In this document: positions 17,502 through 27,353 of the stretch, one piece after another
Position numbering within the stretch: position 1 is the first letter of the stretch
Layout: each line of letters opens with the position of its first letter
Origin: Methylomonas koyamae
GTDB lineage: Bacteria; Pseudomonadota; Gammaproteobacteria; Methylococcales; Methylomonadaceae
Length of the DNA: 41,311 nt
Direction: 5' to 3'
NCBI RefSeq assembly: GCF_006483455.1
Contig: NZ_PPPU01000051.1
Coordinates: forward strand, 1 to 41,311
Notes under the pieces: generated by a model
Seen by the model: only the letters and a program-made list of their open reading frames with translations
What the model was told of the DNA's origin: nothing
Databases searched by the model: none
Translations under genes and position numbers: made by a program

Positions 17502-19310
17502 TTAGTCGGGACGGGTTAGATAAGCGCGCCAGCCGCCGAAGCCGGTGATGTCCAGTGCCTCGCGCACGGCGGCCGCTTCGCAAACAAAGCCCTGCACGCT
17601 GCTCCCGTCCTGCAATTGCACACTGCCTATACCCAGCGGCGGCGGGATTTCGGCGACGAATTCACCGTACCGGCTTATCGGCAAAGCCCAAACCTCGACA
17701 CTGATCGACGCGCCGGATTCGTCGCGCACCATGCCGGGCCGTTTCCCGTCCGGCAATGCGTAAAGTCGGTAAGTTGGCGCGGTGTGCGTGCGTTGCAGCA
17801 AGATGCCGCCGCGGCCGGTCAACAGATGATTCAGCGGCAGGCCGGACAGATGCGCGCCGCACACCGCGACCCGGACAAAGCCGGCCAAGTCGTCGCCGTC
17901 CGCTGCGGGAAAATCGGAGCTTAAGGTTTCGGAGACACCCAATTTATGCGGGGCCAACTGTTCTCGGCGTTTCGCCAACGCCAGCAAAGTCCGGTCGGCA
18001 AAGGCCGGCGCGCACAGCGTGATGCCGAACGGCAGGCCATTGCCGCGAAACCCGGCCGGCAGTGCGATGGCGCTGAGGTCGAGCAGATTCATGAAATTGG
18101 TGTAATAGCCCAGCCGGCTGTTCAATTCGACCGGATTGGCTTCGACGGCGGCAATCGGGTAAATCGTGCCGGTGGTCGGCGTGACCAACACATCGACCTG
18201 TCGCCAGATTGCATCGCTTTGCCGCTTCAAGTCCTGTAAGCGGTAAAACGCACGCCAGGCGTCGGCGGCCGACAAGTCCGACGCTTTGGCCAAAATGTCC
18301 CTGGTAACCGGAAATAAAGCATCAGGGTTGGATTGCAATAGTTCGCCGGCCACCAGATAACGCTCGGCCAGCCACGGCCCGGCATAGAGCAAGTCGGCGG
18401 CATCCAGCAAGGGCTGAATGTCCACTTCGACCATGCTGCCGCCTTGGGCCTGCAATTGCGCGACAGCCTCGGCAAACAACGCCTTCGCTGCTTCGTCGCC
18501 GAAAAATTGCAATTGCTCCGGCTTCGGCACTCCGCAGCGAAAGCCGTCGGCAAAACCGGGCGGCACCGGCAAGGGCTGGTCTGGGCGGTTGTAAGAGTCC
18601 GCACCGTCGTACACATTGGCGACTTGTAGCACCCGCTCGGCGTCGGCGGCCGTCAACGCAAACACCGAGACGCAATCCAGGCTGCGGCAGGCCGGCACCA
18701 CGCCGGACGTGCTTAACAAGCCCCGCGTCGGTTTGACGCCGACCAAGTTATTGAAGGCCGCCGGCACCCGACCGGAGCCGGCGGTGTCGGTACCCAAGGC
18801 GAAGCTGGCCAGACCGCTCGCCACCGCGACTGCCGAGCCGGAACTGGAGCCGCCGGCGATGTAATCTGGATCGAAACTGTTTTGGCATACCCCGTAAGGC
18901 GAGCGGGTGCCGACCAAGCCGGTCGCGAATTGGTCCAGATTGGTCTTGCCGACTGGAATCGCGCCGGCGGCTATCAATTGCCGCACTACGAACGCCGATT
19001 GCTCGGGCTGGTAGGCATAGGCCGGGCAAGCCGCCGTCGTCGGCAAATCCACCAGATCGATATTGTCCTTGATCGCAAACGGAATTCCATACAAGGGCAA
19101 CTCGTCCGGCGATTGGTCCGCCAATGCCGCGGCATAAGCCTGCAGCCGTTCGAGCGGCACGCGGCTGATCCAGACCCCGCGCTCTGGCGCCGATTCCAGA
19201 CGTTGCCAGAGCATTTTGACTAACCCCGCCGGCGTCAACGCGCCGTCCCGGTAAGCCTGGCTAAGGCTGACGATGCTCAGGACTTTCGGTAGTTCGCTCC
19301 AGGTTTTCAT
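17502..19310 (-). CDS. atzF: Allophanate hydrolase
   Basis: 602 residues from the ATG at 19310, which overlaps the carboxylase stop as ATGA and has GGGAGGA upstream. The N-terminal amidase-signature domain has Lys81 (AIKDNID), the cis-Ser region GGSSSGS (153-159) and the nucleophile Ser179 in TDTAGSGR, the Ser-Ser-Lys triad of the family. The C-terminal part (about 460-602) is the allophanate-hydrolase-specific domain ([32 protein letters not shown]), which helps complete allophanate breakdown. The enzyme converts allophanate to two ammonia and CO2, the last step of the carboxylase route. Translational coupling to the carboxylase gene suggests matched amounts. Its length and two-domain plan are normal. 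Cytoplasmic. Confidence 0.95.
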   Translation of the reverse strand: MKTWSELPKVLSIVSLSQAYRDGALTPAGLVKMLWQRLESAPERGVWISRVPLERLQAYAAALADQSPDELPLYGIPFAIKDNIDLVDLPTTAACPAYAYQPEQSAFVVRQLIAAGAIPVGKTNLDQFATGLVGTRSPYGVCQNSFDPDYIAGGSSSGSAVAVASGLASFALGTDTAGSGRVPAAFNNLVGVKPTRGLLSTSGVVPACRSLDCVSVFALTAADAERVLQVANVYDGADSYNRPDQPLPVPPGFADGFRCGVPKPEQLQFFGDEAAKALFAEAVAQLQAQGGSMVEVDIQPLLDAADLLYAGPWLAERYLVAGELLQSNPDALFPVTRDILAKASDLSAADAWRAFYRLQDLKRQSDAIWRQVDVLVTPTTGTIYPIAAVEANPVELNSRLGYYTNFMNLLDLSAIALPAGFRGNGLPFGITLCAPAFADRTLLALAKRREQLAPHKLGVSETLSSDFPAADGDDLAGFVRVAVCGAHLSGLPLNHLLTGRGGILLQRTHTAPTYRLYALPDGKRPGMVRDESGASISVEVWALPISRYGEFVAEIPPPLGIGSVQLQDGSSVQGFVCEAAAVREALDITGFGGWRAYLTRPD

Positions 19311-22300
19311 GCGTCCTCCCCGACCTGCAACACCAATAAATCCTGGCCGGCGCTGATTTGTCCGCCTTCGGCGCAAAACACTTGCCAGACCGTGCCGTCT
19401 TCCGGCGCCGCGACCGGAAACTCCATTTTCATCGATTCGACCACCACCAAGGCGTCGCCTTGCTTGACGCTATCGCCGGCCTTGACCAGTACTTGCCAGA
19501 CGTTGCCGGCGATATGGCTGGCCACGGCCCGGGCGCCGGCCGGCAAGTCCAGCTCGGTATCGATGGCCGCCGCCGCGACTGCTTGATCATCGGCATAAAC
19601 CTGTCCAGCTTGTTCCCAGCGTTCGCGTTCAGCATCAAAGGCAGCCTGTTGCCGGCTTTTACATGCGGCGATCTCGCCGGCGTGTGCGCGCAGAAACTCG
19701 TTGTACTGGTGCAAACTAAAGGTTTCCTCGCGGATATCCAGTTTGAGCTTGCCGCTGATCAGGTCCTGTCGGTAGCGCAGTAATTCCTCGGCGGATACCG
19801 GATAGAAGCGGATTTGGTCGAAAAAGCGCAGCAGCCACGGCTTGCCGTCGCGAAAATCGGCGGTTTGCCGGTAGCGGTTCCACATCGGCACGGTGCGGCC
19901 GACGAACTGGTAGCCGCCCGGACCTTCCATGCCGTAGACGCACATATAAGCGCCGCCGATGCCGACCGCGTTTTCCGGGGTCCAGGTCCGGGCCGGGTTG
20001 TATTTGGTGGTCACCAGCCGGTGACGCGGGTCGATCGGCGTCGCCACCGGCGCGCCGAGATAGACGTCGCCCAAGCCCATTACCAGATAACTGGCGTTGA
20101 ACAGGATGTCCTTGACCTGTTCAATACTGTCAAGACCGTTGATGCGGCGAATAAACTCGATATTGCTCGGGCACCACGGCGCGTCCTTGCGCACCGATTG
20201 CATGTATTTTTCGATTGCCAGTTGCGTGGACGGATCATCCCAGGACAGCGGCAGGTAGACGATTCGGGTCGGCACTTCCATGTCCTCGATGGCCGGCAGT
20301 TCGGCTTCGGCTTGCGCCAGAATCCGCAGCAGTTCGTCCAGCTGCAGGCGGCGGTCGTAGTGCACTTGCAAGGAGCGGATGCCCGGCGTCAGATCGACGA
20401 TGCCGGCGATGCGGCGTTGTTGCAGCCAGGTCATCAAGGCATGCACCCGAAACCGCAGATTAAGGTCCAATACCAAGGGACCGTACTCGATCAGCAGATT
20501 GCGGTCGCCGGCCTGGCGATAGGTCACCGCCACCCGGTCTTGGCCGGCCGGACTCTGGGCGAGGATGCAGCTTTCCGCGAAATCGGGTGGTGCCGGCAGT
20601 TCCGGTAACGCGGCATGAGCCGGGTCGGCCAAGGCCTGCTCGACCTGGGCGTCCAGTTTCGCCGCTTGCGCGCGGTTCAAGCGGATGAAACGCACGGTAT
20701 TGCCGGGCTTCAATTGGCCCAGCTTCCACAATTCGGCCGCGACCACGGTAGCCGGGCAGACAAAACCGCCCAGACTGGGGCCGTCCGGGCCGAGAATGAC
20801 CGGCATGTCGCCGGTAAAATCCACCGCGCCGATCGCATAGGCGTTGTCGTGGATGTTGGATGGATGCAACCCGGCTTCGCCGCCGTCGCTACGGGCCCAG
20901 CGCGGTTTCGGGCCGATCAGGCGGATGCCGGTGCGATTGGAGTTGTAATGTACCTCCCAATCGGTCGCGAAAAATTCGGCGATGTCCTCGTCGGTAAAAA
21001 AGTCTGGCGCGCCGTGCGGCCCGAACAGCACGCCGATTTGCCAGCGCTCGGCGTAACGGGGCAGCGCGCCTGGATTCGGCGCAACTTCCTCTGCCATAGC
21101 GGTTTCCGCCGCAACCGGCAACACGTCGCCGACTCGCAGCACTCGGCCGCCGTGGCCGCCGAACTGGCCGAGCGTGAAGGTGGCACGGCTGCCCAGGTAT
21201 TCCGGCACGTCGAAGCCGCCTTGTATCGCCAGATAACTGCGGCAACCCTGGCCGGCAATATTGCCCAGTTTCAACACGTCGCCGGCCGCAACCGCAATCG
21301 CCTGCCAGTAGGGTATGGCTTGACCGTTCAACTCGGCTTGCATCGCCGCGCCGGTCAACACGATGCGGGTGGCAAAATTGAAGCGCAGGCTGGGGCCGTT
21401 GATGGCCATTTCCAGCCCGGCCGCACCCTCCGGGTTGCCCAAAATCCGGTTTGCCAAGCGAAAGGCCAGCATATCCATCGGCCCGGACGGCGGCACGCCG
21501 ACGTCCCAATAACCCAAGCGCCCCGGATAATCCTGAATCATGCTTTGGGTGCCGGCTTCCAGCACGTCCAGAGTGCGAGGCTGGTAGCTCAGGCCGGCCA
21601 GGTAGGCGGTGATCTGCCGGCCGCTACGAAACACGTCGTCGGCGACGATCCGCCGCAAATAGGCTAGATTGGTTTCGATGCCGTACAGGCGGGTGTCGGC
21701 CAAAGCGCTATCCATTTGCGCCAGAGCCTGATCGCGGTCGGCGGCGTGGACGATGACTTTAGCCAGCAAGGGATCGTAATGCGGCGTGACGTCCAGGCCG
21801 TTTTCCAGCCAGTGATCGACTCTGACATTGTCCGGAAAACGGCAATCGGTCAGCAGGCCGGATGAGGGCTGGAAATTTTTGTTCGGGTCTTCGGCGTACA
21901 CCCTGACTTGCATAGCCCAGCCTTGCGGCGCATGCCGGTATTGATCCAGAAATGCCCTGTCGCCGGCCGCCAACCGCAGCATCCAGGCCACCAGGTCGGT
22001 GCCGGTGACTTGCTCGGTCACGCCGTGTTCGACCTGCAAGCGGGTATTGACTTCCAGAAAATAAAATTCGCCGCTGTCCTGGTCGTAAACGAATTCGACC
22101 GTGCCGGCGGAGCGGTAATTCACTGCCTCGGCCAGCGCCAAGGCATGGCGGTAAAGTGCCGCGCGGGTCGCCTCGCTGAGACCCGGTGCCGGGGTTTCCT
22201 CGATCACTTTCTGGTTACGACGCTGTACCGAACAATCGCGCTCGCCCAAATGGATCACCCGCCCGGCGCCGTCGCCGAAAATCTGTACCTCGATATGACG

Positions 22301-22915
22301 GGCGCGCTCGATGAATTTTTCCAGATACAAGCCGCTGTCCTTGAAATTGGCCGCGCTTAAGCGCTGCACCACCGCAAACGCCTCGCTCAGCTCGGCCTCG
22401 GTGCGGCACAAGCGCATGCCGATACCGCCGCCGCCGGCGGTGCTTTTCAGCATCAACGGGTAGCCGATCGCACTCGCCGCCTGCAAAGCCTGATCGATGT
22501 CCGCCAGCAAACCGGTGCCCGGCAGTAAGGGCACGCCGCAGGTTTTGGCGATCTCGCGGGCGGTGTGCTTCAAACCAAAGCGCCGCAATTGTTCCGGCGT
22601 CGGGCCGATGAACACGATGCCGGCGGCCGCGCATTGCTCGGCGAATTCGGCGTTTTCGCTCAGGAAGCCGTAGCCGGGATGAATCGCCTCAGCGCCGGTA
22701 GCCAGCGCTGCTGCCAAAATCCGCTCGCCGCGCAAATAGCTGTCGGCCGCCGCTGCGCCGCCGACGCACACCGTTTCGTCGGCTTCCCGGACGTGACGGG
22801 CGTGGGCGTCGGCTTCGGAATACACCGCAACGCTGGCGACGCCCAATTCTTTTAAGGTCCGCATGATGCGGCAGGCGATTTCGCCGCGATTGGCGATCAA
22901 AACCTTGTTAAACAT
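19307..22915 (-). CDS. uca: Biotin-dependent urea/guanidine carboxylase
   Basis: 1202 residues. The biotin carboxylase ATP-grasp domain occupies about 1-450 ([11 protein letters not shown]; Lys157 and the Gly-rich loop GGGGIGM at 161-167). Next come the KipA-like and KipI-like carboxyltransferase halves (about 470-1080, with [17 protein letters not shown] and GYQFVGRT), and a biotinyl domain with the attachment Lys1163 in VESMKME. The family carboxylates urea to allophanate, or guanidine to carboxyguanidine. Here the guanidine-I riboswitch and two DUF1989 genes in the same operon argue for guanidine as the physiological substrate. I cannot decide between the two from active-site residues alone. 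It overlaps atzF by 4 bases (ATGA) and has its own GAGG site. Confidence 0.93.
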   Translation of the reverse strand: MFNKVLIANRGEIACRIMRTLKELGVASVAVYSEADAHARHVREADETVCVGGAAAADSYLRGERILAAALATGAEAIHPGYGFLSENAEFAEQCAAAGIVFIGPTPEQLRRFGLKHTAREIAKTCGVPLLPGTGLLADIDQALQAASAIGYPLMLKSTAGGGGIGMRLCRTEAELSEAFAVVQRLSAANFKDSGLYLEKFIERARHIEVQIFGDGAGRVIHLGERDCSVQRRNQKVIEETPAPGLSEATRAALYRHALALAEAVNYRSAGTVEFVYDQDSGEFYFLEVNTRLQVEHGVTEQVTGTDLVAWMLRLAAGDRAFLDQYRHAPQGWAMQVRVYAEDPNKNFQPSSGLLTDCRFPDNVRVDHWLENGLDVTPHYDPLLAKVIVHAADRDQALAQMDSALADTRLYGIETNLAYLRRIVADDVFRSGRQITAYLAGLSYQPRTLDVLEAGTQSMIQDYPGRLGYWDVGVPPSGPMDMLAFRLANRILGNPEGAAGLEMAINGPSLRFNFATRIVLTGAAMQAELNGQAIPYWQAIAVAAGDVLKLGNIAGQGCRSYLAIQGGFDVPEYLGSRATFTLGQFGGHGGRVLRVGDVLPVAAETAMAEEVAPNPGALPRYAERWQIGVLFGPHGAPDFFTDEDIAEFFATDWEVHYNSNRTGIRLIGPKPRWARSDGGEAGLHPSNIHDNAYAIGAVDFTGDMPVILGPDGPSLGGFVCPATVVAAELWKLGQLKPGNTVRFIRLNRAQAAKLDAQVEQALADPAHAALPELPAPPDFAESCILAQSPAGQDRVAVTYRQAGDRNLLIEYGPLVLDLNLRFRVHALMTWLQQRRIAGIVDLTPGIRSLQVHYDRRLQLDELLRILAQAEAELPAIEDMEVPTRIVYLPLSWDDPSTQLAIEKYMQSVRKDAPWCPSNIEFIRRINGLDSIEQVKDILFNASYLVMGLGDVYLGAPVATPIDPRHRLVTTKYNPARTWTPENAVGIGGAYMCVYGMEGPGGYQFVGRTVPMWNRYRQTADFRDGKPWLLRFFDQIRFYPVSAEELLRYRQDLISGKLKLDIREETFSLHQYNEFLRAHAGEIAACKSRQQAAFDAERERWEQAGQVYADDQAVAAAAIDTELDLPAGARAVASHIAGNVWQVLVKAGDSVKQGDALVVVESMKMEFPVAAPEDGTVWQVFCAEGGQISAGQDLLVLQVGEDA

Positions 22916-22984
22916 GAATCCTCGTTTGGCGGGCCGTCCCGCCTTGACATACCGGCGCCGGGTCGTCCCGGTGCGGATGAAAAA

Positions 22985-23623
22985 TCAATCCCAGATCAGC
23001 AGCCGCACCGGCGTCGGGTTGTAGGCGTTACACGGGTTGTTCAACTGCGGGCAATTGGAAATCAGCGCGATCACGTCCATCTCCGCCCGCATTTCCACAT
23101 ACTTGCCCGGCGCGGAAATACCGTCGGCAAAGGTCAATTGGCCGTCGGGTGTGACCGGCACGTTCATGAAAAAATTGATATTGCTGGCGATGTCGCGCTT
23201 GGCCAGGCCGCAGTCGGCATGGCCGATGGCCAATAGAAAGCTGTCGCGGCAGCTGTGCATGTGCTTCTTATCCAGGGCATAGCGCACCGTGTTGCTCTCG
23301 GCGGCACAGGCGCCGCCCAGGGTATCGTGGCGGCCGCAGGTGTCGGCGACGATGGTCAATAAAACGTTGCCCTCGCCGGAGATCAGCCGGGTGCCGGCGC
23401 TCAGGTACAAATTGCCTTGCCGGCGGATGGTGTCGCTGGCGCTGTAGCGTTCTTCATGATCGGCCGCGCTGTAAAACAAGGTGTCGACGGCTTGGTTACC
23501 TTCCAGATCCAGGATGCGAAAAGTCTGGCCTTGTTTGATGGTATGCAGCCACGGTTCGCCGGCCGGCAGGGTGTAATCGTATATGGCGCTGCTCGGATCG
23601 AGCGTGCTTTCGACGATGGGCAT
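22985..23623 (-). CDS. DUF1989 protein UAAP2, predicted carboxyguanidine deiminase subunit
   Basis: 212 residues of the 'urea carboxylase-associated protein 2' type (DUF1989). Visible patterns are [78 protein letters not shown] and a CNAYNPTPV end with several conserved Cys/His. In other bacteria the UAAP1/UAAP2 pair has been shown to be a heteromeric carboxyguanidine deiminase (CgdAB) that turns carboxyguanidine into allophanate plus ammonia. It lies 24 bases downstream of its partner and 69 bases before the carboxylase. The start has a GAGGAA site. The function is known for the family and inferred here from the complete set of neighbours; I leave the A/B letter open. Confidence 0.9.
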   Translation of the reverse strand: MPIVESTLDPSSAIYDYTLPAGEPWLHTIKQGQTFRILDLEGNQAVDTLFYSAADHEERYSASDTIRRQGNLYLSAGTRLISGEGNVLLTIVADTCGRHDTLGGACAAESNTVRYALDKKHMHSCRDSFLLAIGHADCGLAKRDIASNINFFMNVPVTPDGQLTFADGISAPGKYVEMRAEMDVIALISNCPQLNNPCNAYNPTPVRLLIWD

Positions 23624-23647
23624 AGGGTATTCCTCGTAAAATCGGTG

Positions 23648-24379
23648 TTACAGGTAATAACGTTCGGTATTGGTAAAACCGCGGCCGTTTTCCGGGCGGA
23701 AATTGCGGCACTTGTCGTCTTGATCCGGCAACGCGCCGCGATAGGCCTCCAGCAACACCGGTTTGGGCTGGTAGTGCGGATTGGGGTCCAACGGGTGCGG
23801 ACAGGTACTAAGCAGCACCAGCGTGTCCATTTCAAACCGCAGCTCCACTTGGCTGCCTGGGGTGGAATGGCCCACCTGAAACTGCAGATTGCCGTCCGCG
23901 CCGACCGCGACCTTGCTGAAGAAGTTGAGGTTGGCCACCAGATCGCGTTTGCCCAAGCCCCATTTTTCCAATTCGATCAGCAGGCTGTCGCGACCGTTGC
24001 GGTACATCGCGTTGCGATGGCTTTGATAGCTGGCGGTACCGTATTTGGCCTGCACGTGCGCGGCATCGGACACCCCGCATACGGTATCGTGCCAGCCCAG
24101 TGTGTCGCCGGTAATCGAGCACAACACCCGGCCCATGTCCGAATAACAGACAAAGCCTTCAGTCAAATGAAAGGTATGCTGGGCCTTTAGGGTATCGGCC
24201 ATGTTGTAGCGTTCGCTGCGTTCGTCGTAGTTGATAAACAAGGCCGCTAGATTGGCTCCGCCTTCGATGTCGGTCAGGCGCAGGCGGTTGCCGCGCCGCA
24301 TTCGGAACGAGGTATGGGCGCCGGCCGGCAGGTTTTCGCTCCATAGCAGGTCGGTGGTATTGATCGAGGCTAAGCTCAT
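23648..24379 (-). CDS. DUF1989 protein UAAP1, predicted carboxyguanidine deiminase subunit
   Basis: 243 residues, 'urea carboxylase-associated protein 1' type (DUF1989), paralogous to the next gene. Shared blocks are SFRMRRGNRLRLTDIEGGANLAALF, ERYNMADTLKAQHTF, GWHDTVCGVSDAAHV, RDLVANLNFFSKVAV and the TCPHPLDPNPHYQPKPV end with a conserved Cys. It differs by a longer N-terminus and a C-terminal extension (GRGFTNTERYYL). It has GGAGA before its ATG and follows the ABC ATPase gene by 18 bases. It should act with UAAP2 as the carboxyguanidine deiminase that links guanidine carboxylase to allophanate hydrolase. Expected in the cytoplasm. Confidence 0.9.
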   Translation of the reverse strand: MSLASINTTDLLWSENLPAGAHTSFRMRRGNRLRLTDIEGGANLAALFINYDERSERYNMADTLKAQHTFHLTEGFVCYSDMGRVLCSITGDTLGWHDTVCGVSDAAHVQAKYGTASYQSHRNAMYRNGRDSLLIELEKWGLGKRDLVANLNFFSKVAVGADGNLQFQVGHSTPGSQVELRFEMDTLVLLSTCPHPLDPNPHYQPKPVLLEAYRGALPDQDDKCRNFRPENGRGFTNTERYYL

Positions 24380-24397
24380 CGTGGTCTCCTAAATCGG

Positions 24398-25237
24398 TTA
24401 TAGCGTCGTAGCCTGGCCCAGACGCTCGAGTAGTTCGTAATCGGTGTGCATGCCGGAGGTCTCGCGGATGCCGGCCAGAATTTGTTTTTTTAAGGCAACG
24501 AAGTCCGGATTCTGCTTCATGTCCTGGTCGCGGTGGTCCGGCAACGGTACCGTATGCACCGCGGCGATGCGTCCCGGCCGGGGCGCCATCAACACCACCC
24601 GGTGCGCCAGATAAATCGCTTCTTCGACGTCGTGGGTGACGAACAGCACCGTGGTTTTTTCCAGGATGGAAACGTGTAGGATCAGATCGTGCATCACCTC
24701 GCGGGTCTGGGCGTCCAGCGCGCCGAACGGCTCGTCCATCAAGAGGATGCGCGGCCGCGCCATCAAGGCCCGAGCGATGGCCACCCGTTGCTGCATGCCG
24801 CCGGACAGTTGGTTGGGATAGGCGTTGGCGACGTGGCTCAGGCCCATCAAGCGGATCAAGGCGTCGGCCCGGCCTTCGGCGGACTCGACATCGCTCAGCG
24901 TGGACACGTCGCGGTGTACCTTCAGTTGCCGGCAAAACGTGATGTTCTCGGTGACGGTCAGCCACGGATACAGGCTGTAATGTTGGAATACCATAGCCCG
25001 GTCGATACCGGGGCCGGTAATTGCCGCGCCGTCGACGCTAACGCTGCCGCCGCTGGCGGGTTCCAGGCCACCGACGATGCGCAGCAAGGTCGACTTGCCG
25101 CAGCCGGAAGCGCCAACCAGGGTGACAAACTCGCCGGGCGCGATGTCGAGATCGGCATTTTGCAGCGCGACGATGTCCGCGCCGTTGGCGGCAAAGCGTT
25201 TTTGCAATTGGCGGATTTGAATGATTGGACTCGTCAT
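24398..25237 (-). CDS. ABC importer ATPase, NitT/TauT type
   Basis: 279 residues. Walker A GASGCGKST, signature LSGGMQQR, Walker B ILLMDEPFGALD and the switch His (VLFVTHDVEEA) are all present and in the right order. The family is the SsuB/TauB/NrtD group. The start is the ATG at 25237 (begins TSPIIQIRQLQKRF), which overlaps nothing and lies 5 bases after the permease stop; GGAGA lies within the permease's last codons. A longer open frame continues upstream inside the permease gene but is antisense-free shadow reading and is rejected. It powers the importer encoded by the two preceding genes. In guanidine operons this transporter type, often annotated for nitrate, sulfonate or taurine, is taken to import guanidine. 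Confidence 0.92.
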   Translation of the reverse strand: MTSPIIQIRQLQKRFAANGADIVALQNADLDIAPGEFVTLVGASGCGKSTLLRIVGGLEPASGGSVSVDGAAITGPGIDRAMVFQHYSLYPWLTVTENITFCRQLKVHRDVSTLSDVESAEGRADALIRLMGLSHVANAYPNQLSGGMQQRVAIARALMARPRILLMDEPFGALDAQTREVMHDLILHVSILEKTTVLFVTHDVEEAIYLAHRVVLMAPRPGRIAAVHTVPLPDHRDQDMKQNPDFVALKKQILAGIRETSGMHTDYELLERLGQATTL

Positions 25238-25242
25238 CGGCG

Positions 25243-26052
25243 CTATCTCCGGTACAGCCAGGGGAAGCTGCGGCGATGTGCCCAGCGGAAGCATTGGTCG
25301 GTGGCGAGCCCGAACAGGCCGATCAAGATGATGCCGGCGAAGATTTTGTCGGTTTGCAGAAAACGTTGCGCCTTCAAGACCGCAAAACCCAGCCCGGAAT
25401 TGGCCGCAACCAACTCGGCCACCACCAGGTAAGTCCAGGCCCAGCCCATCGTTACTCGTAAGGTATCGAGAATCGCCGGCTTGGCCGACGGCATGATCAC
25501 CCGCATCACGATTTCGTCGCGGTCGGCGCCCATGGTCTGTGCCGCTTCGATTTGCTCCATCGGCACCCGGCGCACGTCCTCGGCGATCATCAGCAGCATC
25601 TGGAAAAAAGTACCGATGAAAATGATCGCGATCTTGGCGCCTTCGTCGATACCGACCCACAGCATCACCAGCGGAATGAAGGCCGCCGCCGGCATGTAGC
25701 GGATGAAATCGGTCAGAGGTTCGAACAAGGCCTTGACCGGCGCATAAGTGCCGACCAGGACGCCCAAGGGCAAGGCCAGTACCGCCGACAATAAGAATCC
25801 GGCCACTACCCGGTAAACGCTGATCGCCACGTCGCCGAGCAAATCGCCGTCGTGCAGCCATTCCCAGGCGCTGTTCAGCACCAGCGGCGGGGTCGGCAAA
25901 AACACCGGGTCTACCGCGCCACCGGTCGAAGCCAGCCACCAAGCCAGCAGTGCCAGCAGCAAACCGCTGCAGGCGATCAGCCAATGGATACGCCGATCCA
26001 AGCTGCCGCGTATCGCCCACAGCGGTCGGCACGGATTCAAATTGTCAGTCAT
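25243..26052 (-). CDS. ABC importer permease, NitT/TauT type
   Basis: 269 residues from the ATG at 26052, which sits six bases after AAGGTGG; an alternative GTG 9 bases earlier overlaps that site. About six membrane segments are visible (LIACSGLLLALLAWWLA, VVAGFLLSAVLALPLGVLVG, FIRYMPAAAFIPLVMLWVG, IAIIFIGTFFQMLLMIAEDV, WTYLVVAELVAANSGLGFAV, IFAGIILIGLFGLATDQ). The cytoplasmic coupling motif is AAQTMGADRDEIVMRVIMPSAKPAIL. It belongs to the SsuC/TauC family. It is 15 bases downstream of the binding-protein gene and 5 before the ATPase gene, so all three are one transcript. Predicted to form the homodimeric channel for guanidine uptake; substrate is inferred from the operon. Confidence 0.92.
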   Translation of the reverse strand: MTDNLNPCRPLWAIRGSLDRRIHWLIACSGLLLALLAWWLASTGGAVDPVFLPTPPLVLNSAWEWLHDGDLLGDVAISVYRVVAGFLLSAVLALPLGVLVGTYAPVKALFEPLTDFIRYMPAAAFIPLVMLWVGIDEGAKIAIIFIGTFFQMLLMIAEDVRRVPMEQIEAAQTMGADRDEIVMRVIMPSAKPAILDTLRVTMGWAWTYLVVAELVAANSGLGFAVLKAQRFLQTDKIFAGIILIGLFGLATDQCFRWAHRRSFPWLYRR

Positions 26053-26067
26053 AGTCGCCACCTTGAG

Positions 26068-27063
26068 CTAATGAGCGGCGAGCGCTTCGGTCACCAACGA
26101 GGCGTCAAAGCCGGCGGCTAAATCGGGCACGGATTCGATTAGGCGATTGTCTTTCAGAAAGCTGGCGATAGTCGGACCGACCGCGGCCAGCGAGGCTGGT
26201 TCGCTGGCCGCAGCCATGGCTTTGAGATTGTCTTCGAGGGTAAAGAAACGGGTGCCCGGCAGAAACACTTTGTAGGCGTCCGGTTTCATGCCGACCACCT
26301 TGGCCATGATGGCAACGGCCTGGTCGGGTTGTTCGCGGATAAAGCGCTGTGTGTCTTGCCAGGCTTTAATCATGCCGACCAATTCGGCGCGGTGAGTTTC
26401 GATGGCTTTGACTCGAGCGACCAGCAAATCGGGGATCAGGCCGGGCATGTCTTTGGATGTAAACAGCGCCGCGCCCTTGCCGCTGGCCTGGATATTATTG
26501 ACCCAGGGATTCCATACCACCGTCGCATCGACCCGGCCGCTCAGGAATGCCGCAGCCGCGTCGCCGGCCGACAGGTTCACGGTTTTGATATCGTCGAAAC
26601 TCAGGCCGTTTTTGCTCAGCGCCGTAGCGAGCACGAAATGGGAAATCGAATACTGCTCGAGGGCGATGGTTTTGCCTTTCAGGTCGGCAAAGCTTTTGAT
26701 GGCGGGATTGACCATCAAGGCGTCGTTGCCGTCGGAATTATCGTTGACCAGGATGGCTTTGACCGGCACGTTCTTACTGAGCGGCGCCATGGTGTCGGAC
26801 CAGGTTTGGCAATTGGCGTCCAACTGGCCGGCCGACAAGGCCGAGATCGAGTCGGTGTAATTGGCAAACCACACCAATTTGACCTTGGCCCCGTATTTTT
26901 TGAAATAGCCGTTTTTCTCGGCGACGTACCATGCCACCCAGCCGGGCCAATCGCTGACGCCGACCTTGATTTCGGCGCGCGCCGGGATCGACAGACAAAA
27001 CAACGCCGCGGCAAGCACCAATGCCGGGAATCGGGAGAAATTGCGGTGGGAATTTGAGGTCAT
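26068..27063 (-). CDS. ABC importer periplasmic binding protein, NitT/TauT type
   Basis: 331 residues from the ATG at 27063, which has GGAG nine bases upstream; an in-frame GTG at 27093 would start inside the riboswitch terminator and is rejected. Signal peptide at residues 1-30 (ends LSIPARA, then EIKVGVSDWPGW). The mature part matches SsuA/TauA/NrtA-type binding proteins: YVAEKNGYFKKYGAKVKLVWF, LKGKTIALEQYSISHFVLATAL, LSGRVDATVVWNPWV. It is the first gene of the operon, 21 bases after the U run of the riboswitch terminator, so its expression is the most directly gated. Acidic and aromatic residues suited to a cation are present, but ligand specificity cannot be read; guanidinium is inferred from the riboswitch and downstream enzymes. 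Confidence 0.92.
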   Translation of the reverse strand: MTSNSHRNFSRFPALVLAAALFCLSIPARAEIKVGVSDWPGWVAWYVAEKNGYFKKYGAKVKLVWFANYTDSISALSAGQLDANCQTWSDTMAPLSKNVPVKAILVNDNSDGNDALMVNPAIKSFADLKGKTIALEQYSISHFVLATALSKNGLSFDDIKTVNLSAGDAAAAFLSGRVDATVVWNPWVNNIQASGKGAALFTSKDMPGLIPDLLVARVKAIETHRAELVGMIKAWQDTQRFIREQPDQAVAIMAKVVGMKPDAYKVFLPGTRFFTLEDNLKAMAAASEPASLAAVGPTIASFLKDNRLIESVPDLAAGFDASLVTEALAAH

Positions 27064-27083
27064 GAGCAGCTCCAGTCGGGTTG

Positions 27084-27156
27084 AAAAAGCCACACGTAGA
27101 GGCGGACCGGTTGATTAAACCGTCTGACCTCCCGGGCTTTTATCCCGCCGTGTAGC
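27084..27156 (-). terminator. Riboswitch-controlled intrinsic terminator
   Basis: GCTACACG in the aptamer (27156-27149) is fully complementary, with one G-U pair, to CGTGTGGC (27096-27089), which is followed at once by TTTTT (27088-27084). Next to it GCGG (27148-27145) can pair with CCGC (27105-27102). The inner loop carries its own CGGTT/AACCG hairpin. Since the 5' arm is part of the conserved aptamer, ligand binding should keep it busy and prevent termination. Confidence 0.85.
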
Positions 27157-27225
27157 TCCCCGAAAGAAGCCGGCAACTCTCGGTCGCTGACACTCGAAAA
27201 CGAGCCGGAACCCTAGTCGCCATTT
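27084..27225 (-). ncRNA. Guanidine-I (ykkC) riboswitch with terminator expression platform
   Basis: Read on the minus strand, the hallmark blocks of the ykkC/guanidine-I aptamer appear in order: ACTAGGGTTCCGGC (27217 down), a variable hairpin with a GCTCG...CGAGT stem, GACCGAGAG, then ACACGGCGGGATAAAAG and CCCGGGAGG ending near 27126. The CTAGGGTTCC, CCGAGAG, and GGGATAAAAGCCCGGGAGG elements are the near-invariant ligand-pocket parts of the class. The aptamer is followed by an alternative stem and U run before the binding-protein start. Known members turn on genes for guanidine export or degradation when guanidinium binds. Position, orientation and the downstream genes agree exactly. Confidence 0.95.
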
Positions 27226-27274
27226 TGACAAGGTGCTTTTCTGATCGCACCTCACGTGTTTCGTTATGATCTAC

Positions 27275-27290
27275 AGCAGAAAGAGTGCCA
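27275..27290 (-). promoter_or_regulatory. Sigma-54 promoter of the guanidine operon
   Basis: Minus strand TGGCACTCTTTCTGCT has the GG...N10...GC spacing required by sigma-54 (GG at 27289-27288, GC at 27277-27276) and matches TGGCAC exactly in the -24 element. Start of transcription is predicted near 27264, about 40 bases before the riboswitch. Confidence 0.8.
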
Positions 27291-27353
27291 ATTATCCGTA
27301 CCGTTATAAATCAGTCACTTAACGCGAAACTCAAGCAGCTTGGAGACAAATCC

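Noticed and set aside
24398-26032. A 544-residue open frame covering the ABC ATPase and running back through the permease gene
   Set aside because: Only the part after 25237 has ABC ATPase motifs and a proper start; the upstream part is an alternate frame of the permease, whose own frame has clear membrane segments.
27063-27093. Upstream GTG start for the binding protein
   Set aside because: It would lie within the riboswitch terminator stem and add a non-signal-like extension; the ATG at 27063 has a good ribosome site and a clean signal peptide.
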